Positions 35,701-49,400 of a stretch of 64,000 bases of DNA are shown piece after piece. The notes beneath the pieces are model-generated. The model did not search any database, was not told the DNA's origin, and saw only the letters and a program-made list of their open reading frames with translations. The stretch covers positions 2,092,501-2,156,500 of the forward strand of contig NC_050476.1 in NCBI RefSeq assembly GCF_013373865.1, read 5' to 3'. Source of the DNA: Monomorium pharaonis (Eukaryota > Arthropoda > Insecta > Hymenoptera > Formicidae). Within the stretch, counting starts at the first letter, position 1. Each line of letters begins with the position of its first letter. A program made the translations under genes and the position numbers.

Positions 35701-36657
35701 CAATTAAAATTGAAAATAATTCGCTGATAAAAACACGGTCGCTCCCTAAAGTGAGAATCTGTCTATCGCGAAATGTTAACCGTTGACCTGAAAATTATCG
35801 TCGGTTGTATAAGGCTTTTCTTCCTTTCGTATGCTCGCAAACGCACCCTCTGAATAATGTAGAAAGCCGCAACATACATTACACGAATAAGCTCGGATAC
35901 GCAGAAATGAAGCCATTGCGTTGCGATACTCAAAGTAGATGGTACCATTGATATCAAGCCGAGTTTGGTCTACTGTAGCCGCTTGAAAATTTGCGTTTAC
36001 ACATCTTCGATGTAGTCGTCGGGTAATTCTGCAGCTCAAAGGGGAAAGAGACTCTGTGGACCGAGTCGAAACTTTGGTTCCTGCCGTTTCAACTTGGTCT
36101 CGAATGTGTCTCGAATGCATTTCGTCTCTCGATCTTCTATCTCTCCGACGGTAACGTCTGATACAGTGATCGTCAACTTTTTCGATTATCGTACTCTAGA
36201 ATTCACTTTGAGCCATCGACTCGAAGTTCTAGAAAATTCAAAGCTCACAGTTGGAAAGATCCTTCGAAAATCCTACGTGTTTTCGCACACTAACCATTTA
36301 CTGCAATTCCCTTTATTCGTACTAATACTCGATCTATATATTTTAGCTTCTCCGCTCGCGGCAAAGAATAGCGGCAAATGGCACAAAGAGCAATTTAAAT
36401 TAACTTCGTTGATATTTATTAATTAAATCTTGGAACGACAGAATTATCGTCGTATTTATATTGCTTACGTTTGCTAGTTTATTGCTAAAGCCATCGCGCG
36501 CAAAATAAACGCTGGCTGTTATTTCTTCCACGGAGATGGGAATTCCACGATCGGCTAACGATCGCTCCGCAACTAATGCGGTCGGGCTATAATGTCGCCG
36601 TGAAATTAGATCGCTCGCAATAAATTAAATCGTAGCGCGGACGACGGAAGGTGCAAA
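32771..36657. other. Non-coding, possible intron
   Basis: AT-rich to 33.55 kb, then GC-richer and purine-rich at 33.95-34.32 kb, with a (CT)n-like tract at 34405-34442. Frames up to 181 codons on the minus strand at 33.9-34.5 kb are low-complexity readings of that tract. No exon is supported. Confidence 0.45.
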
Positions 36658-36714
36658 ATGGAGACGGAGAGCGGAAAGCGACGCAGAACGCGACGCCGAG
36701 CCGCCGCCGCGTCG
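36658..36714 (+). CDS. Possible short first coding exon
   Basis: An ATG in excellent context (CAAAATGG) opens 19 codons reading METESGKRRRTRRRAAAAS and meets a good donor, GTCG|GTAAAG, at 36715. If unspliced the frame stops at 36739-36741. The peptide is basic and Ala-rich, like a nuclear-localisation segment. The surrounding 36.53-36.75 kb is a CpG-rich patch. No downstream exon was found to continue it, and the basic run comes from GC-rich sequence, so a chance frame is quite possible. Confidence 0.15.
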
Positions 36715-39700
36715 GTAAAGTTCTTAACTGCGGCTCCGTAACTAAGTTGCCACCGTGCTCGTTTGGAACTTAACCGATGAATAACTGCAAAATAATCAGC
36801 TTAAATATTCATGCTCTGCATTTGCCTTTGCTATGCTTCCCTTGATATCGCCAAACGATTGCTTCTCCTTTTCCATCGGTCCCTTTTCGAGATACGAGAC
36901 GAGAAATATGTGCTTCCGATATATTCATGTATACAGGGTAACCTACATCTTAATCTATAAATGGATGTATTTCAGGAGATACTTTGAATTTGAAAAAAAG
37001 ATGTACGGGAGTTAAGGGAGCTATCGAATAAAATATTTAGAAGCCACAGCGGTTTTGCTATAATTTGCCACGTGGAAATGGCACATGCAGAAATATATCA
37101 ATTTCGTCTTAAGAAAAGCGATTATTCAGATTTTTCTTCTTTTAAGTTACGGTTACTTTTTTTAGAATATTTCTCGAATAATACTTTTAAAATACATTTA
37201 ATTATTTATTTCCAACAGGTAATATTTACTTAAACATTTTTGCGTGCATACAGAAAAATACGTACCGTAAATATTACTTGAATTAAGCATAAAAATTATT
37301 TACATCATAAATTTTAATAATTTAATCAAGAGAGAAATCAAATTAAAACAAATACTAAATTTGTTTATTATACATATATCTTATATATCTGGCTTTTCCA
37401 GCTTGATACAATTTTGTAATATTTTCTCGAAAGAATATAAATTCTCTTTTTGCGTACATGACAATAGGATTTTCTTCAAATTTTGTGATGAGTATATTTA
37501 CGACAATTATCGAGAAAGAGAGAGAGAGAGAGAATATTTTTCGTTAAAGATAACTATTATTTTTACTAGAAAAAAAAAGTAAATTGAGTAATCGGTTTTC
37601 TTTGCAGTAGAATCGATACATTTCTGTGTACGAGTAAAGATTATTACCTAAAGTAAAAATCAATTTTTTTTCTAACGAAGTTCGCATGGGAAATAAATTT
37701 AATCGTATTACTCGCTTTAACAATGGAAGTCATGAAAATTTTGTGTGGTTAAGAATCGGGTTAGGTATATTAGCATTGCATCGTATAAAATACACGTTCT
37801 CTCGCGGTTTGACATCTTTTGCTCTCTTTTCGACGTTAAGTACCACGTTTTGTCCCCATCTTTCCCTGCATCTCGCCGCGACGCGCTCAATTTGCCGCAG
37901 GATGTAATACCACCGGCGCCGGCCAAACCGTCATAGTTCGAAGGAAGATTACAGAGGTGGAAGCCTCGTTTCCAGCTCTGGGATACAACAACAAAGGAGC
38001 CCCGTGAATCGTAGGTAGTAGTACGTCTTCGCCGTCGTTGATAATTACGATATCTCCTGACGTGTACAAATCATTTCGGCCCCGTTAAACTGTCACTTTA
38101 ACACCGTGTAATTCATCAGTGGATATATTGTATATTATATAATTACGCGTGAGCTTTTGAATAAGCGGGGAGGGAAGGGGGAGCAGAGGATGCGGCGAAA
38201 TTGTAATATTCTGTACGCGGAATGCGGAATAATTTACGTTTTGTCGGGCCGATTCGAGTCCGCGCCCGTCGCCGAACTTTTTTCGCCGATCGATTTAGCA
38301 TACGGTTTTATGATAGAGCGACTCGAACTTAACGACGCCGAACAGCGGGTTCACCGTTTGCTTCGATTCCACCAAGTTTTTGCGCTTCTCTCGGTTTCCT
38401 AGGAGGAGTCATTGACTGTGCCTCCGCCATTTAATATTGCCGCGGGAGTGTACAAACGGCTTGATGCCTCCTATCAGTGGCTCTCACGTCTCCTTCAGTA
38501 CTTTTGTATCTTTTTCGGGCTTTTTGCACTTAACTAACTGAAAAATAAATTGGTTTGAACCAATTAAAAGTTATCTTGGCGGTGCCCTTAGCGAGAGAAA
38601 AAAATTAAACTGTATTCTTATACATTTTTATTCGCGTGGAATTTGAACTGTATTATATTTTAGAGTACCAAAACTTTTTTAATCTTTACTTTTAAGTGGT
38701 TTATTCACCAAAAGAATTTAATATTTAATTACTGGAATATTTATATATATATTTAAAAATTGTATACGCGAATAGATAGAGCGTAATCGAATTTTTGAAT
38801 CGATTTTCAATTAGTCAAAGAACCTAGTGATGTGGGACAGTAAATGTCGGTTCATCGATCTGTCCATGTATCAGAATTACTGCAGTATTTAAATTTGAAA
38901 GCGATTTGATTAAAGTAAATTAAATCATAGTCGCGTAGCGTTTATCCTAGCGCTGGCAGTACTGACACGATTGCCTTCGCCTCTACATATCCTGCAAAAG
39001 ATATTCCAATCCGAGTTGATATTGCTCGATTTGGTTTACACGTTTATTACATAGCCGCTATCGATCTCGCTTTTGCGTTAAAAATCCGTAGATAAAATCT
39101 GCAAAGTAAGTAGGGCGGAGGTACGATTTATCGTACATCAAAACCGATTAGCGATCGTAATCCGCTCCGTTTCTCCGTCTGAGATCACGGCGGTATCGCT
39201 GATGCAGCTGGATCGTTTATCACGTGAGGAGCGGTCGAGCGGATCAGTGACTCTCATCCGTGCGGTTGTTCCTGTATGATCTCCCCATCGTACGGAAAGC
39301 CGGGGACCGATCTACCTCGTCCGGTCGAGGTTGATCGTTTATCAAAGGACGACGATCTGGTGGCGGAAGCGTTTGCGGGACTTTTCTCTTTCTCTCTCTC
39401 GAGTGTATCTATCGAGGTAAAACCTCCGTCGACTTCTCAAAGAAGGAAGACCGGACGTGTTGCGTATATCATAAATAATTATACAGCTCCACGCAGTAAT
39501 GGTCATGAGTCATTTTCGTTAATGAGGATCGCATCACTTCCCTCTCCCTTCCCCTCCCCTTTCCTGCCTTTATTTGGAAACGACAACTCGCGGTACGAAG
39601 CTAAGTTCGGCATAGATTTATTCGCGTACGTGGGGTTTAATCAGCAAATGGATGTTACTCATGTCGTGTGACACGCCATTGGATGGTTCGAGGGATCGAA

Positions 39701-41979
39701 TTTTTGCACGACGTAGTCGCGATGGCTCGTGAGATCGATGTGAGAGTTTCACGTACACTGTTAAATATTGAAGAATTGAATTTAAATCCATTTTTCGTGT
39801 TAAATTATTTTGTTATTTTAAACTTGTGTGTCGAAATTTATTATTTTAACGCAAATTATGTAATTAAAAAGACAAGTTGATTTTGTCAACACATTTTTAC
39901 AATTAAATTGTTTAGTTTTAAAACGAACAGCGTTGATATTAACGTGTATACTATAATTTAGTAAATTAAAAAAAAGGCATAACGGTGATCTGTAGGAATG
40001 ATTAAAAATAACGCAAATTAGGTTTCGACAATCTAAATTTAACAGTGCAGTTGTTAAGTTCATTAAAGTCTTATTCGTCCCATATTAAAACTATCTAGTG
40101 CCATCTTGCTATCGGACAAACATAAAACTAACGTAATTTCTATTTTCAGAATGATGAATTTCTTATATCACTATTTACGTAAAAGTGGAAATGAGGAATA
40201 AAACGAAATGTTCGACTATAACTATCCCAATTAGAAAAGCTTCAAGTATCCCCGACAAGTATCTGTGCAAACTTTAAATTGCAGCTCTGTTTAAGAGCAC
40301 TTTTGCGCCATTGGATTGAACGCGAACCATTTCTCTTACCGCCAGAAATACAGATTTAGATTTAGATTTAGATTACTTATTCTTTGCTGCATAACTCGAT
40401 GAATTTTTCCAGAGAAATCGTAGTTTGCACATTTAATTTACACATGATTGACAATTAAACTTGCGTTGTTTGAATTTTTATTCTAAATACAAGAAAACGG
40501 TTCGTAAAAATATAAATTTTATATTACAAGGTAATCCAATAATGTTTTTTTTTTTCATATATATGTTTTTCTTATAGCGGAAACTTCTTAGTTCAGCTTG
40601 CTTTAGTTCATAAATAATGTAAGCGAAAAACTCGACTTTCGTTGCAATATTTAAATTATACGCCTTATCGCGAGATGCATTTTCAAGTTTTGCTGCGCTG
40701 TCTGCTTTCCTCCCTCTTTAAGATCTTTTCTACAACATTTTACTAGAAACAGGGAAAAATTATATAATCGCAAAAATTGAAGTTTATAGTGTTAATTGAT
40801 TAACAAAGAACTTATTATCTCTATGTATGCTGCAATAATACACACACACACATTTTTTAATTCCGACTACTATTTTTTTTTCTGCTAGCTCCATTTACAT
40901 TCATAATCGTCGAACCTACAGAGATAAACCGGAAAGCTGGAATTCCGAGAGATATGTAGCTTGACGACAATCGGCACACGACACACAATCCCCTTTCTTT
41001 CCCCACCTCGTAAATACCCAGGTGGCACGACCCCTCGTTGCAATGCGGTGTTATGTGCGCTTCCTTCACGGCTCCTCCTCGCCTTTTAGGGAGTTCATCG
41101 CCGGCTGTTGGAATCTGTCTTTTGTCGCCGTGCCGGCACGTCCTCCGGTAACTAAGAATAGCACGTCGTCGCCCGCCTCTAGGACTCGTGAAATAAAAGC
41201 TGGAGCGCCCCAAGAATTTTTCTCTCTCTTTCTCTCTTGGACGTCTCGAGCGCTCGAAAGAAGGGGAGGTGACACGCGGGTGGCACACGAGCCGATTTTC
41301 GGTAGGTGTGTGTGCGTGCCACGTATCCGGATTCGCGCCGGATGTGGAGGATTGGGAGAAGGAGACCAGACGAGGGCAAGTCTAAACGCGGATAGGAAGG
41401 GTGGCCTAAAATTACCTAGAGACGACGACGATTCGGCGCGGCCGGCGTCGCGAGGGGTCACCGCGCCGGCATTCTTCTGGCTAACGATATCCTCGTCGAC
41501 TCGCGAAGAAGCGACTGTCGTTTCCTGAGCGATAAAGTCTCCCCTTCCTTTTCCTCCCCCTGCTCGTCCCTTAACCTACCCTCTTTAGAGATATATGCGA
41601 TTTTATTCGTACGGCGAGTCAGTCTTCCAAATATCTTTTCGCCGCCTGTTGAAACGACGGTGAAATTTTTGGGAAGGAGCCGACGTCACTCGACCGATTT
41701 TAAAAGCTCGTGAATTCCTCTCTCGTTAGGGAGCCCCTTCCTGAGCGGGATTTTATTTTAGCACGACATCAGCGGAAGTACTTTCTCCAGGAAGGAAGTA
41801 AGTGTTCTAATTAATCCGAGCACGCTCTATAATTAGAACTATGTCGGAACAAACGACAGCCCGTGTCGAATGCTCTTTTCACGTTTAAAATAAGTCGCCG
41901 ACATTTCACATTCGGGTGTACATTGCAAAGAGAATAGTTACTGTAGAATAAATCTTTTTTTTAATTCTATATTTAGCAT

Positions 41980-41983
<4 letters not shown>
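36715..41983. other. Non-coding stretch
   Basis: AT-rich at 37.0-37.7 and 39.8-40.9 kb; GC-rich at 37.85-38.40, 39.1-39.4 and 40.9-41.8 kb. 37219-37300 contains an inverted pair around GTAAATATTAC. At 37882-37936 an acceptor-like CCGCAG precedes DVIPPAPAKPS and a stop, a possible terminal exon, but a minus-strand frame over the same bases is just as open. Around 41.2-41.3 kb a pyrimidine tract, AG and TTTCG|GTAGGT donor bracket a short frame with no recognisable product. Confidence 0.35.

Positions 41984-42014
<31 letters not shown>
41984..42014. repeat. (AC)n microsatellite
   Basis: About 15 AC units. Confidence 0.96.
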
Positions 42015-42017
<3 letters not shown>

Positions 42018-42136
42018 TGGCGCGCAATCGAGATATTAAATGTAAATGTTTGTCGAGCGGATAAAAAAAGCAGTCATATTTTATGTTGAAATATTTAATC
42101 GTCAAATAAAAAAATTTTATTCATTTCTGCTTTCAG

Positions 42137-42191
42137 GCAAAAGCAAATTCGACATGTTTTATACGAACAATTTTTCCGTCTCTCGAGATCG
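42137..42191 (+). other. Exon-like segment with strong acceptor
   Basis: Preceded by TTCATTTCTGCTTTCAG (strong pyrimidine tract) and followed by GATCG|GTAGAA. All three frames are open over the 55 bases; one includes an ATG giving MFYTNNFSVSRD. The acceptor is convincing, the donor only fair, and nothing identifies a product. Confidence 0.17.
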
Positions 42192-43128
42192 GTAGAAGCG
42201 GAATAATCTTATTTCGTACGTTGCATTATGCCATAAACATATGTGTATATAATCATATGCATTAAGATACAAGGAGAAAAGACGAGAAGAACCTTATAAA
42301 ATAAATCCATGCGCGAGACGATAAATAAACCGAATAGGAAATGTCGAAAGGGGGGTAATGTGTGTGTGGGACGCGTGGCTGCGAGGGCAGATCGGAAAAG
42401 GCGGAATACGTCGTCGTTGTCGTCGTCGTCGTCGTCGTCGAAGAGAATGGGGGCGACGAAAGTCGTAGTCATAAAGAACTCGCAATTCATACCGCGTGTT
42501 CCGCCGATACGACGCGCTGTCGCACGTAGGCAACCCGGGAAAACCGTACCACGGTGAATTTGAAAATGTGTCTATAAGTATATACCCCTACGTAACAGAG
42601 TGGCTATAAATAACGGTCATAAATGTAGATCTGCAAGTTAATAAATTTACCGCGGCTGTGCGACGAAGCCGCGTCGCTGCCTGCACGGTGTAACCGAACG
42701 ACAGGAACGTATCATCTCGCGAAATCGGAAAGCAAATATTCAATTATTGATGAAAGAATGCCAACTCCCTCAAATAATTACGAGAAAGAACTTTTCTCCG
42801 CACGAGAACGATTTTTCCTGCGTATATGCATCTATCTTTATTTCTGATGCAAAGCACGTTAGAGCCAGCTCCAGTGAAAGAATACTATATTTTTATTTTA
42901 AAGTACAACGTTCAAACTTTAATTTGAGATCTTTTTCAAGTCTCTATATACGAATTTTCAAAAGTAGAAAATCACTTTTTTGAACATTTTCCTTCCCCCC
43001 TCCCCCCTTTCTTTCTTTAATGTGCCGTGATGGAACATTCTTCACAAATTCGCATTTAGCGAATTTGTCAAAAGCTATAAGGAACTCATTTCGAGTAGAG
43101 TTATACTTAATCAAAAATTTTTTGTCAG
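42192..43128. other. Non-coding stretch with (GTC)n
   Basis: Contains a (GTC)n triplet tract at 42409-42440 (poly-Ser or poly-Asp if translated) and a C-run at 42994-43010. No gene supported. Confidence 0.5.
42409..42440. repeat. (GTC)n triplet repeat
   Basis: Ten or so GTC units with one GTT interruption. Confidence 0.93.
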
Positions 43129-43196
43129 CCAGTGCTACCGTTGAAAAAGTTTTACGCCTCTCACGGGGATATTTTCACGACAAACTGCGCCACTCG
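43129..43196 (+). other. Exon-like segment
   Basis: Bracketed by the acceptor AAAATTTTTTGTCAG (ending 43128) and the donor CACTCG|GTAAGC (43197). It is 68 nt long, open in two frames; one reads SATVEKVLRLSRGYFHDKLR. GC is higher than in the flanks. No family recognised. It would shift frame if skipped, as 68 is not a multiple of 3. Confidence 0.2.
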
Positions 43197-44829
43197 GTAA
43201 GCACAATACGTGGAGACACGTGAGATTCGCGGTTGGTTTGTTCTTGAATGTTGCGTTATTTCGTAAAGTTTCCAGCTCGCGGAAACTTAGACAGGTACAC
43301 CTGTCGATATCGCGTTATACGATTTTCGATCAAGCGCATCCGAATTGACACCGCGGCACATGAAACCGCGGCATCAGCAACGGTTTACATCGTCGCACGA
43401 GTTTCGATATCAATTCACATCCTACGTCCAGATAGAATCGCGGATAATTTTCGCCCGAGTTGCGAAACATTAATTACCGTCGACGAATCATCGGAATTAT
43501 TTCTCCAACACTTTAGCGGTCAAAACAAATTTATCGCTACGCACGTTACGCAAATCGTCGACGCCGCGCGCGCCAGCTGATCGATACCCTCAGCGGATTA
43601 ATAGCCATCGACGGTGGCCGACGGTGGTGACCATTTAGATCGTGGGGCAGTTGCTAATAGAATCGAAAGTGAGTCGTTCTGTCAATTCCATTATTAAGCC
43701 GCCGTCGGCGATGTGCGGGGCGCAATTTCGATTCGAGCGACCCGGCTGATAGAACGTCAACTAATTGCACCAACGTGACAAGTAGTCGATCTTGCGAAGG
43801 GCATTCGCCTCTCTCTTTCTCTCCCTCTCTTCCGCAGTGCGCCGCGCCGTTGAATCGAGAGCATCGCGTGCTGCGGACGCTCGAAATTCCACGGTGCGCC
43901 TCGAAATAAAGCGCGGAGACGACCGTCGCGGCCGGCGTCGTCGCCGTAGGCCGAGAAAAATGTGCCGATCGTTTGTCGAGCGCAATTACGATATACCCGC
44001 GGACATACGCGCTGCGAACGAGAACCGAACCGCCTTGAGGGACGCTATTGTACTTGCTGATTAACGGTTTATCGTTAAGAACATGCTTGAATGTTCTTTA
44101 GACGAATATATATTTCCTTGATCATATTTTTTTCTTAAGCTTTCCCTGAAATATATAATGCAACATGCAGTTAAGGTAAAAAACAGATCAACAAATGAGT
44201 AAATTAAGGATCGAAATTGCTCGTTTGACCATTTCCTTACCTTAATTACGTTTTGCAATGTATCGAGCTTATTATTTTTAAATTATTTAGAGTATAATAT
44301 GTATTGTGAAATGCAATGAATTATTTGAAGCTGCAAAAGTGGCGCGCTTCGGTCTCGCCAAATTTTCACACGCGCGGCTTAATTTTCTTCGTCTCTCGTA
44401 CTGCGGGACGACTGAATTTCGACGAATGACGAGAACGGGTCGGTCGATTTTGGGGTGGCAATCCCGCAAACAGCCACGTACGGGGCTACGAAGGTTCCCG
44501 CCCCCGCGGTCGAGTTATCCAATTGTTTTTGCGGCCATTGTTCCGCCATTAGCATCGAACGGTTCCGCCGGAAAGTTTCGTTTTCAGGAATTGCCGGAGT
44601 TTCGGAATAGATGGCCTGCCGCCGACGCTACCATTCACCATTCACCGCTCATCGGTGACCTGTGTCGAACCACGAGGTACACCGCACGGCTACTTCGATT
44701 CTTTCCATCGGTCCTTTCACAGAGGCTGACCCGTAAAAATCGTAAAAAAAGTTTTAATGACGTATTCAGGAGATTAATCCCGGTCGGAAATCCCAACACA
44801 TAAATGTCGAGGTCATGTCGATTTCGACT
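43197..44829. other. GC-rich, no supported gene
   Basis: GC/CpG-rich at 43.55-44.06 and 44.33-44.80 kb, separated by an AT-rich gap. The second block carries a 165-codon plus-strand frame (44306-44803) starting MKCNELFEAAKVARFGLA. It has no domain, signal peptide or homologue I recognise, and stops are expected to be rare at this composition. Confidence 0.35.
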
Positions 44830-45860
44830 TGTAAGTAATCAAAATTGCCCAGTGAGCAGGTCATTACACGCGTATCAATTTATCATCTATTACTGATTTT
44901 TACAATTCAATTGATTGTGTCTTTTAATTTTTTGATAGTACAGATCAATTGATATCAATAAACGAATTAAAAATTTCGAAGCTTTTAAAACGGTTTAAAT
45001 TTATTTTTAAAAAACATCTTTAAAATATGACACAATTTTTATACGGAAAACTAAAAAATATTTAATCCATTTTATTAAAAATTATTCCATTATGGATTAA
45101 ATATGAGATTTTTGCTCCGATTATATGTTTTGTTCATCTTATTGTAGTTGCCAAAATGTGCTAGCTGGTTGAATCCATTAAATCTGTTCGTGTATTCATG
45201 TATTTTGTCTAATATAATATATTTATAACATATTATTATATATTACAATAATAACATTATTCCGTTTGAATTCATATATTTCGTTTAATGTAATATATTT
45301 ATATTATTATTATTATATATAATAATAGTATCATTAACGAAGATTTACATAATTAATTTTATATCTGTACATTTATGCTAATAAATTATTCTCTCAATAT
45401 ACTTATTGATCACTCACTAAGGTGACGATTCCAATTATGAATCATTAAAGTGAAAATAATTTTTATTAATTCGATAAATTTAAATTAATTCAAAATTAAA
45501 AAAAATTGTTTCATATCAATGTTAACAATTAATATTCAAATATCAAAGAAAAATTATGTTTAATAAATTGATTGCAAATTTGAGAAAAATATTTAAAAAT
45601 GTTTATGTAAAAATTCCAATTATGGGTCGACATAATTAAATGTACCTTAATGTACTTTTCAATGCATGTTTTTTATGCTTAACGTACTAAGTAATGTATA
45701 ATACAATTTACTAGAAGTATCATGATTTTGCGGAATTATTAAAGAGGTATACAGAAAGCTTATTGGAGAGGATATTGGAAGGAGAAGTTATAAAGGTAAT
45801 TTTTCGCTTTTTTCTAAATATTAGTAATGATTAAGAAAATAATTTTAATAGTTACGAAAA
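44830..45860. other. AT-rich block
   Basis: Very AT-rich. Holds the 76-bp tandem duplication, an inverted ATTTAATCCAT/ATGGATTAAAT pair at 45058-45101, and recurrent ATTCCAATTATG motifs near 45428 and 45611. No gene. Confidence 0.5.
45194..45345. repeat. Two-copy 76-bp tandem duplication
   Basis: Copies 45194-45269 and 45270-45345. Both open ATTCATRTATTT and continue with TAATRTAATATATTTATA; they have diverged by substitutions and a small indel. Confidence 0.6.
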
Positions 45861-46489
45861 GTTAAAAATGTAAGAAGTGTCGTTTTATTAATACATGTAC
45901 ATCTAAAATATTCAATTTTAGAAATTCGAACTACCGTCACTGTTTTTTTGGAACCGTCACCTCTTTTATATAGGTAATATATTATTAATAATGAAAATAA
46001 AATTGTCTGACTTAAATTACAATATACCGTAGTAAGCGGCGATGCTTCTGGGACCTTATATCCTTCGACAAACGTATATGTTCCCCGTTCTGTTTTCATG
46101 ACACTATCGCAGGGGTGTAACGTCGAAATAAGACTGCGATTTTGTCGAAGCAGTCGACTTTCTTGGGATTGTATCAAGGTGTTGCAGCAGCTGGCGCCGA
46201 GAATGATTTGCGCCTTTGCGCGTAGAGAAGAATAAAAAAATAAGAGAAGAGGCGAAAGAGGAGGGAGGAAGGGAGAAGAGAAAAGATTTGCATCGTTTGT
46301 ACGCTTGAAAGTTTTGCGAATATTTCCCGGTCCTCTTTTCAGCATTTCTGTATGTGTCAAACCGCGACATGACGTATTTTCATTTTTCTCGGGTGTGCTC
46401 GCACACATACTAAACAAGAAATCTTTTCTTTCTCGCGCTCGGGGGACCTCGCTCAATCGTCGGTTGAGAATCGACGTTCCCCGCACCAC
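45845..46489 (-). CDS. Longest open frame in the window, 214 codons, unrecognised
   Basis: Runs from a GTG/ATG-type start on the minus strand through a mixed-composition segment. The N-terminal third is basic. A middle part rich in Ser, Pro, Leu and Phe comes from a CT-rich tract, and the C-terminus is hydrophobic and then basic. There is no signal peptide, domain or motif I recognise. The 5' half lies in GC-richer DNA and the 3' half in AT-rich DNA, unlike a single coding exon. It may be a chance frame. It is listed because it is the longest and cannot be dismissed on sequence alone. Confidence 0.1.
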   Translation of the reverse strand: MVRGTSILNRRLSEVPRARERKDFLFSMCASTPEKNENTSCRGLTHTEMLKRGPGNIRKTFKRTNDANLFSSPFLPPLSPLLLFFYSSLRAKAQIILGASCCNTLIQSQESRLLRQNRSLISTLHPCDSVMKTERGTYTFVEGYKVPEASPLTTVYCNLSQTILFSLLIIYYLYKRGDGSKKTVTVVRISKIEYFRCTCINKTTLLTFLTFRNY

Positions 46490-49400
46490 GAATATGTGTG
46501 AAAGCCTGTCCTTAGAAGTGTTGCTTAGCTCGTAAATCAGAGTCCAATATTCGTCAAACGTTGATATTAGATAAACTCTTTTCTTTTAATCTTAATTTGA
46601 AGTCCGTTTATAAAAGTGTGAAATTTAACAGATCGCGATTAATGATTCTCCACGATATGTACAATCAGCTTTTAATTGGCGAGAATAATTATGCTCTGTG
46701 TTAGGAAGTAAACAATAATATATAATATAATTTGTCTGTTTAGCTCCTCCTATTAACCATATAGAAAAGGTATCAATTAATAGAATAGATTTAATGTACC
46801 AGGTAGCCGTTTCGGTCGATGAAATACGAATAGAGAGAGCGCATACTATTATCGGGATAGGTACATATTCATGGCGCTAAATGTGACTATTTGAGCTTCC
46901 AATCCACGGTAATGTCAACGATAACGTTATACAGATATACGATCTTCACACAACAGATAAATAATATTTTAGAACGGGGGACAGGGTACGTAGCCAGCGT
47001 GAAATGTGAGTACAGGCTATTGAATTCATGTTTCGCATTGCTTGCCGATACACGTAATAATGTATTCATACGGGAGCGCAAGCCTGGGTAATAGCGGGAC
47101 GGCGGAAAGCATCGAACAGTGTCAGTTTCTGACATGGCGCGCCATGGTTCAGCACCTTTCGGTCATCTGTTACTAGCCCCGATACGAGCGCGGAGCATGT
47201 GATGCCTATTTTGATATAGCGTACTTTATCACTTTGGAAATGATCCCAAGTCACGTTCTGTCGCCTCCGCGTTGAAATTTACTGTATAAAGCTTTTGTCG
47301 ATCACGTAAGGAGAAGCTATTTAACTTTAGTTAAGAAAATTAATATCAAAATTTATTTAATTATTTATTCGCGTAATTGACATTAGTACAGGCGAGCAGT
47401 GGTATTTTATTATACATATATTCTTTGTGGAAAAAATGGTTTTGCTGAAGCATTTAAAAATGCAGCTTAAATTCAAACCTGAAAAATTATTTTGTTGGAT
47501 TCTCAAAATAATTATGTGAGACGTTCAAACTGATTAATAGAATGTCAAAATTTTTTGCAGTACTGCTCATGCTGATGAATATTTGTTGTAATTATTTTGA
47601 TAGCTGAAATTATTTTTAGATTTATGTCTATATATAGCTACATTTTTCGATACTTCAATAAAAAAGTTCCGTGCGTTATCATCAAATTTTTGTGTGTTAT
47701 ACGAAAGTATCGACCTAAGACCGCTCAAGAAGTTCTTATCAGAAAAGATATACGAATACATTGTTGGAGTATATCGTAGTCTTCTTTCCGTAAGATAGAT
47801 AGACGATAACGCAATAAATATGCATCATCTGCATTTTCCATAAAATACACAAAGATGTCAATACGTATTCGAATGGTCAACCTTATCGTGGACTCTATTT
47901 TCGAGTACGCGGCTGGCTAACCAATTCTCAAAACCGAATCCAATTTGCAACATCCGCGTCTCGAACGGTTTCTGATTTACTGCCGGAACCCCTTCGATTA
48001 GCGTGCATTCTGAATATTGATTATGACACGTCGCATTGACAAGCGGGAAACTCCGTGCAATCGCGCAAAGACGTTACGACGCCGCGTCGACGCGGGGGTG
48101 CGACAGGGTGAATGACGTGCGCGTACGGCCAGCGAATAGTTAAATATAATTCCCCTCTGATGGCGAAAAAAATATATATCGAGATATTACATTCCACGAT
48201 TAAAAATTTCGGAATAACGTGTACAGGCAAGCATGACCGGCAGTTTCAACGAATTCGATTCCGGCAGTTTTCGATGTTTCCATACAAATTGACTATTACG
48301 ACTTTAATAAACATGAAACGTAATAGAAATAAATCGTTTCGATAAACGAAACACGCGCGGCACACGCAACACTATTAACCGTACGCGAAAAATAAGCATT
48401 ACTCAGGGCTGAACGGACGAAAAATAAAAAGTTCTGATACCAATCGATCTGACGACGCCGCGTCGCTGGAGCGTCATTATCAAATAACGTGATGTTGACA
48501 CCGAAATAATGACATTCATTAATTACGTTACTTATGCATATTTCAGCGAAATACATTATGAGACCGTAGCTATGTCGTCTTCCTAGGTAATGAGAGTAAA
48601 AAACGTAACTACTTGTAAAGTTACTCGGCAGAAGAAACTTGTACGAAACTTGATAAATTTTTTTATTATGAGAGAGAGCGAGAAAGAAAAGAGGGGAGGG
48701 TGGAGAAAGTAAGCTTGACTAACGCGCATCACGATGAATATTTTAATATTCAATGTTAGCATACGGTGACGTAAAAATTGTTCCCGTTTGGGGAACGAAA
48801 TCCATTCTCGAGCTAAAGTGATTATCCGACTCGCGGAGTCGCAATCGTTTTTGCTGTGCTCGGAAAGAACCGAAGACAGATATATTATCCGGACGAGCCG
48901 AAAACATCCGATCCGGCGGCCACAGCGGCGGCGCTCCGGAGGCAGATCATTAACTTTCTCTCAAAAGACGCGATCCAGGTGCAATGAAACGATGAAACTC
49001 GTTATCGGCGAGTTACTCGTCCGTTGCAGAAATCCGAAGGAAAATACGACCTAACGGTCGTTATTCATCCCGCTGCAACGATCAAATATCGATTAAGCGG
49101 ATCCTCTCCTTCCTTCTCCCCTTCCCTCTCCCATTTTTAGTTCGAGATCTGTCTCTCGTAGTACATGTAATTGGCTATGCGTGAACATGATCTAACGATG
49201 CGTAAATTAGGATATAACGAGTATTAAATAAGCCCGCATCCGTGTGCGTATCCTGTTACTACTTTAACGTCTACTAATTAATGGCGAATTTCGCACAAAA
49301 CTTCCTATTTACTTTCCATCTTCTTACGCTAACGACAACGAATCTCAGCTTGTTAAAAAAAAATTATTAAATTACGGAAAACGTCATTTATTGACTCGTT

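Noticed and set aside
37717..38069. Overlapping open minus-strand frames at 37.7-38.1 kb
   Set aside because: Two minus-strand frames and one plus-strand frame are all open over the same bases; none has a recognisable product, so none is favoured.
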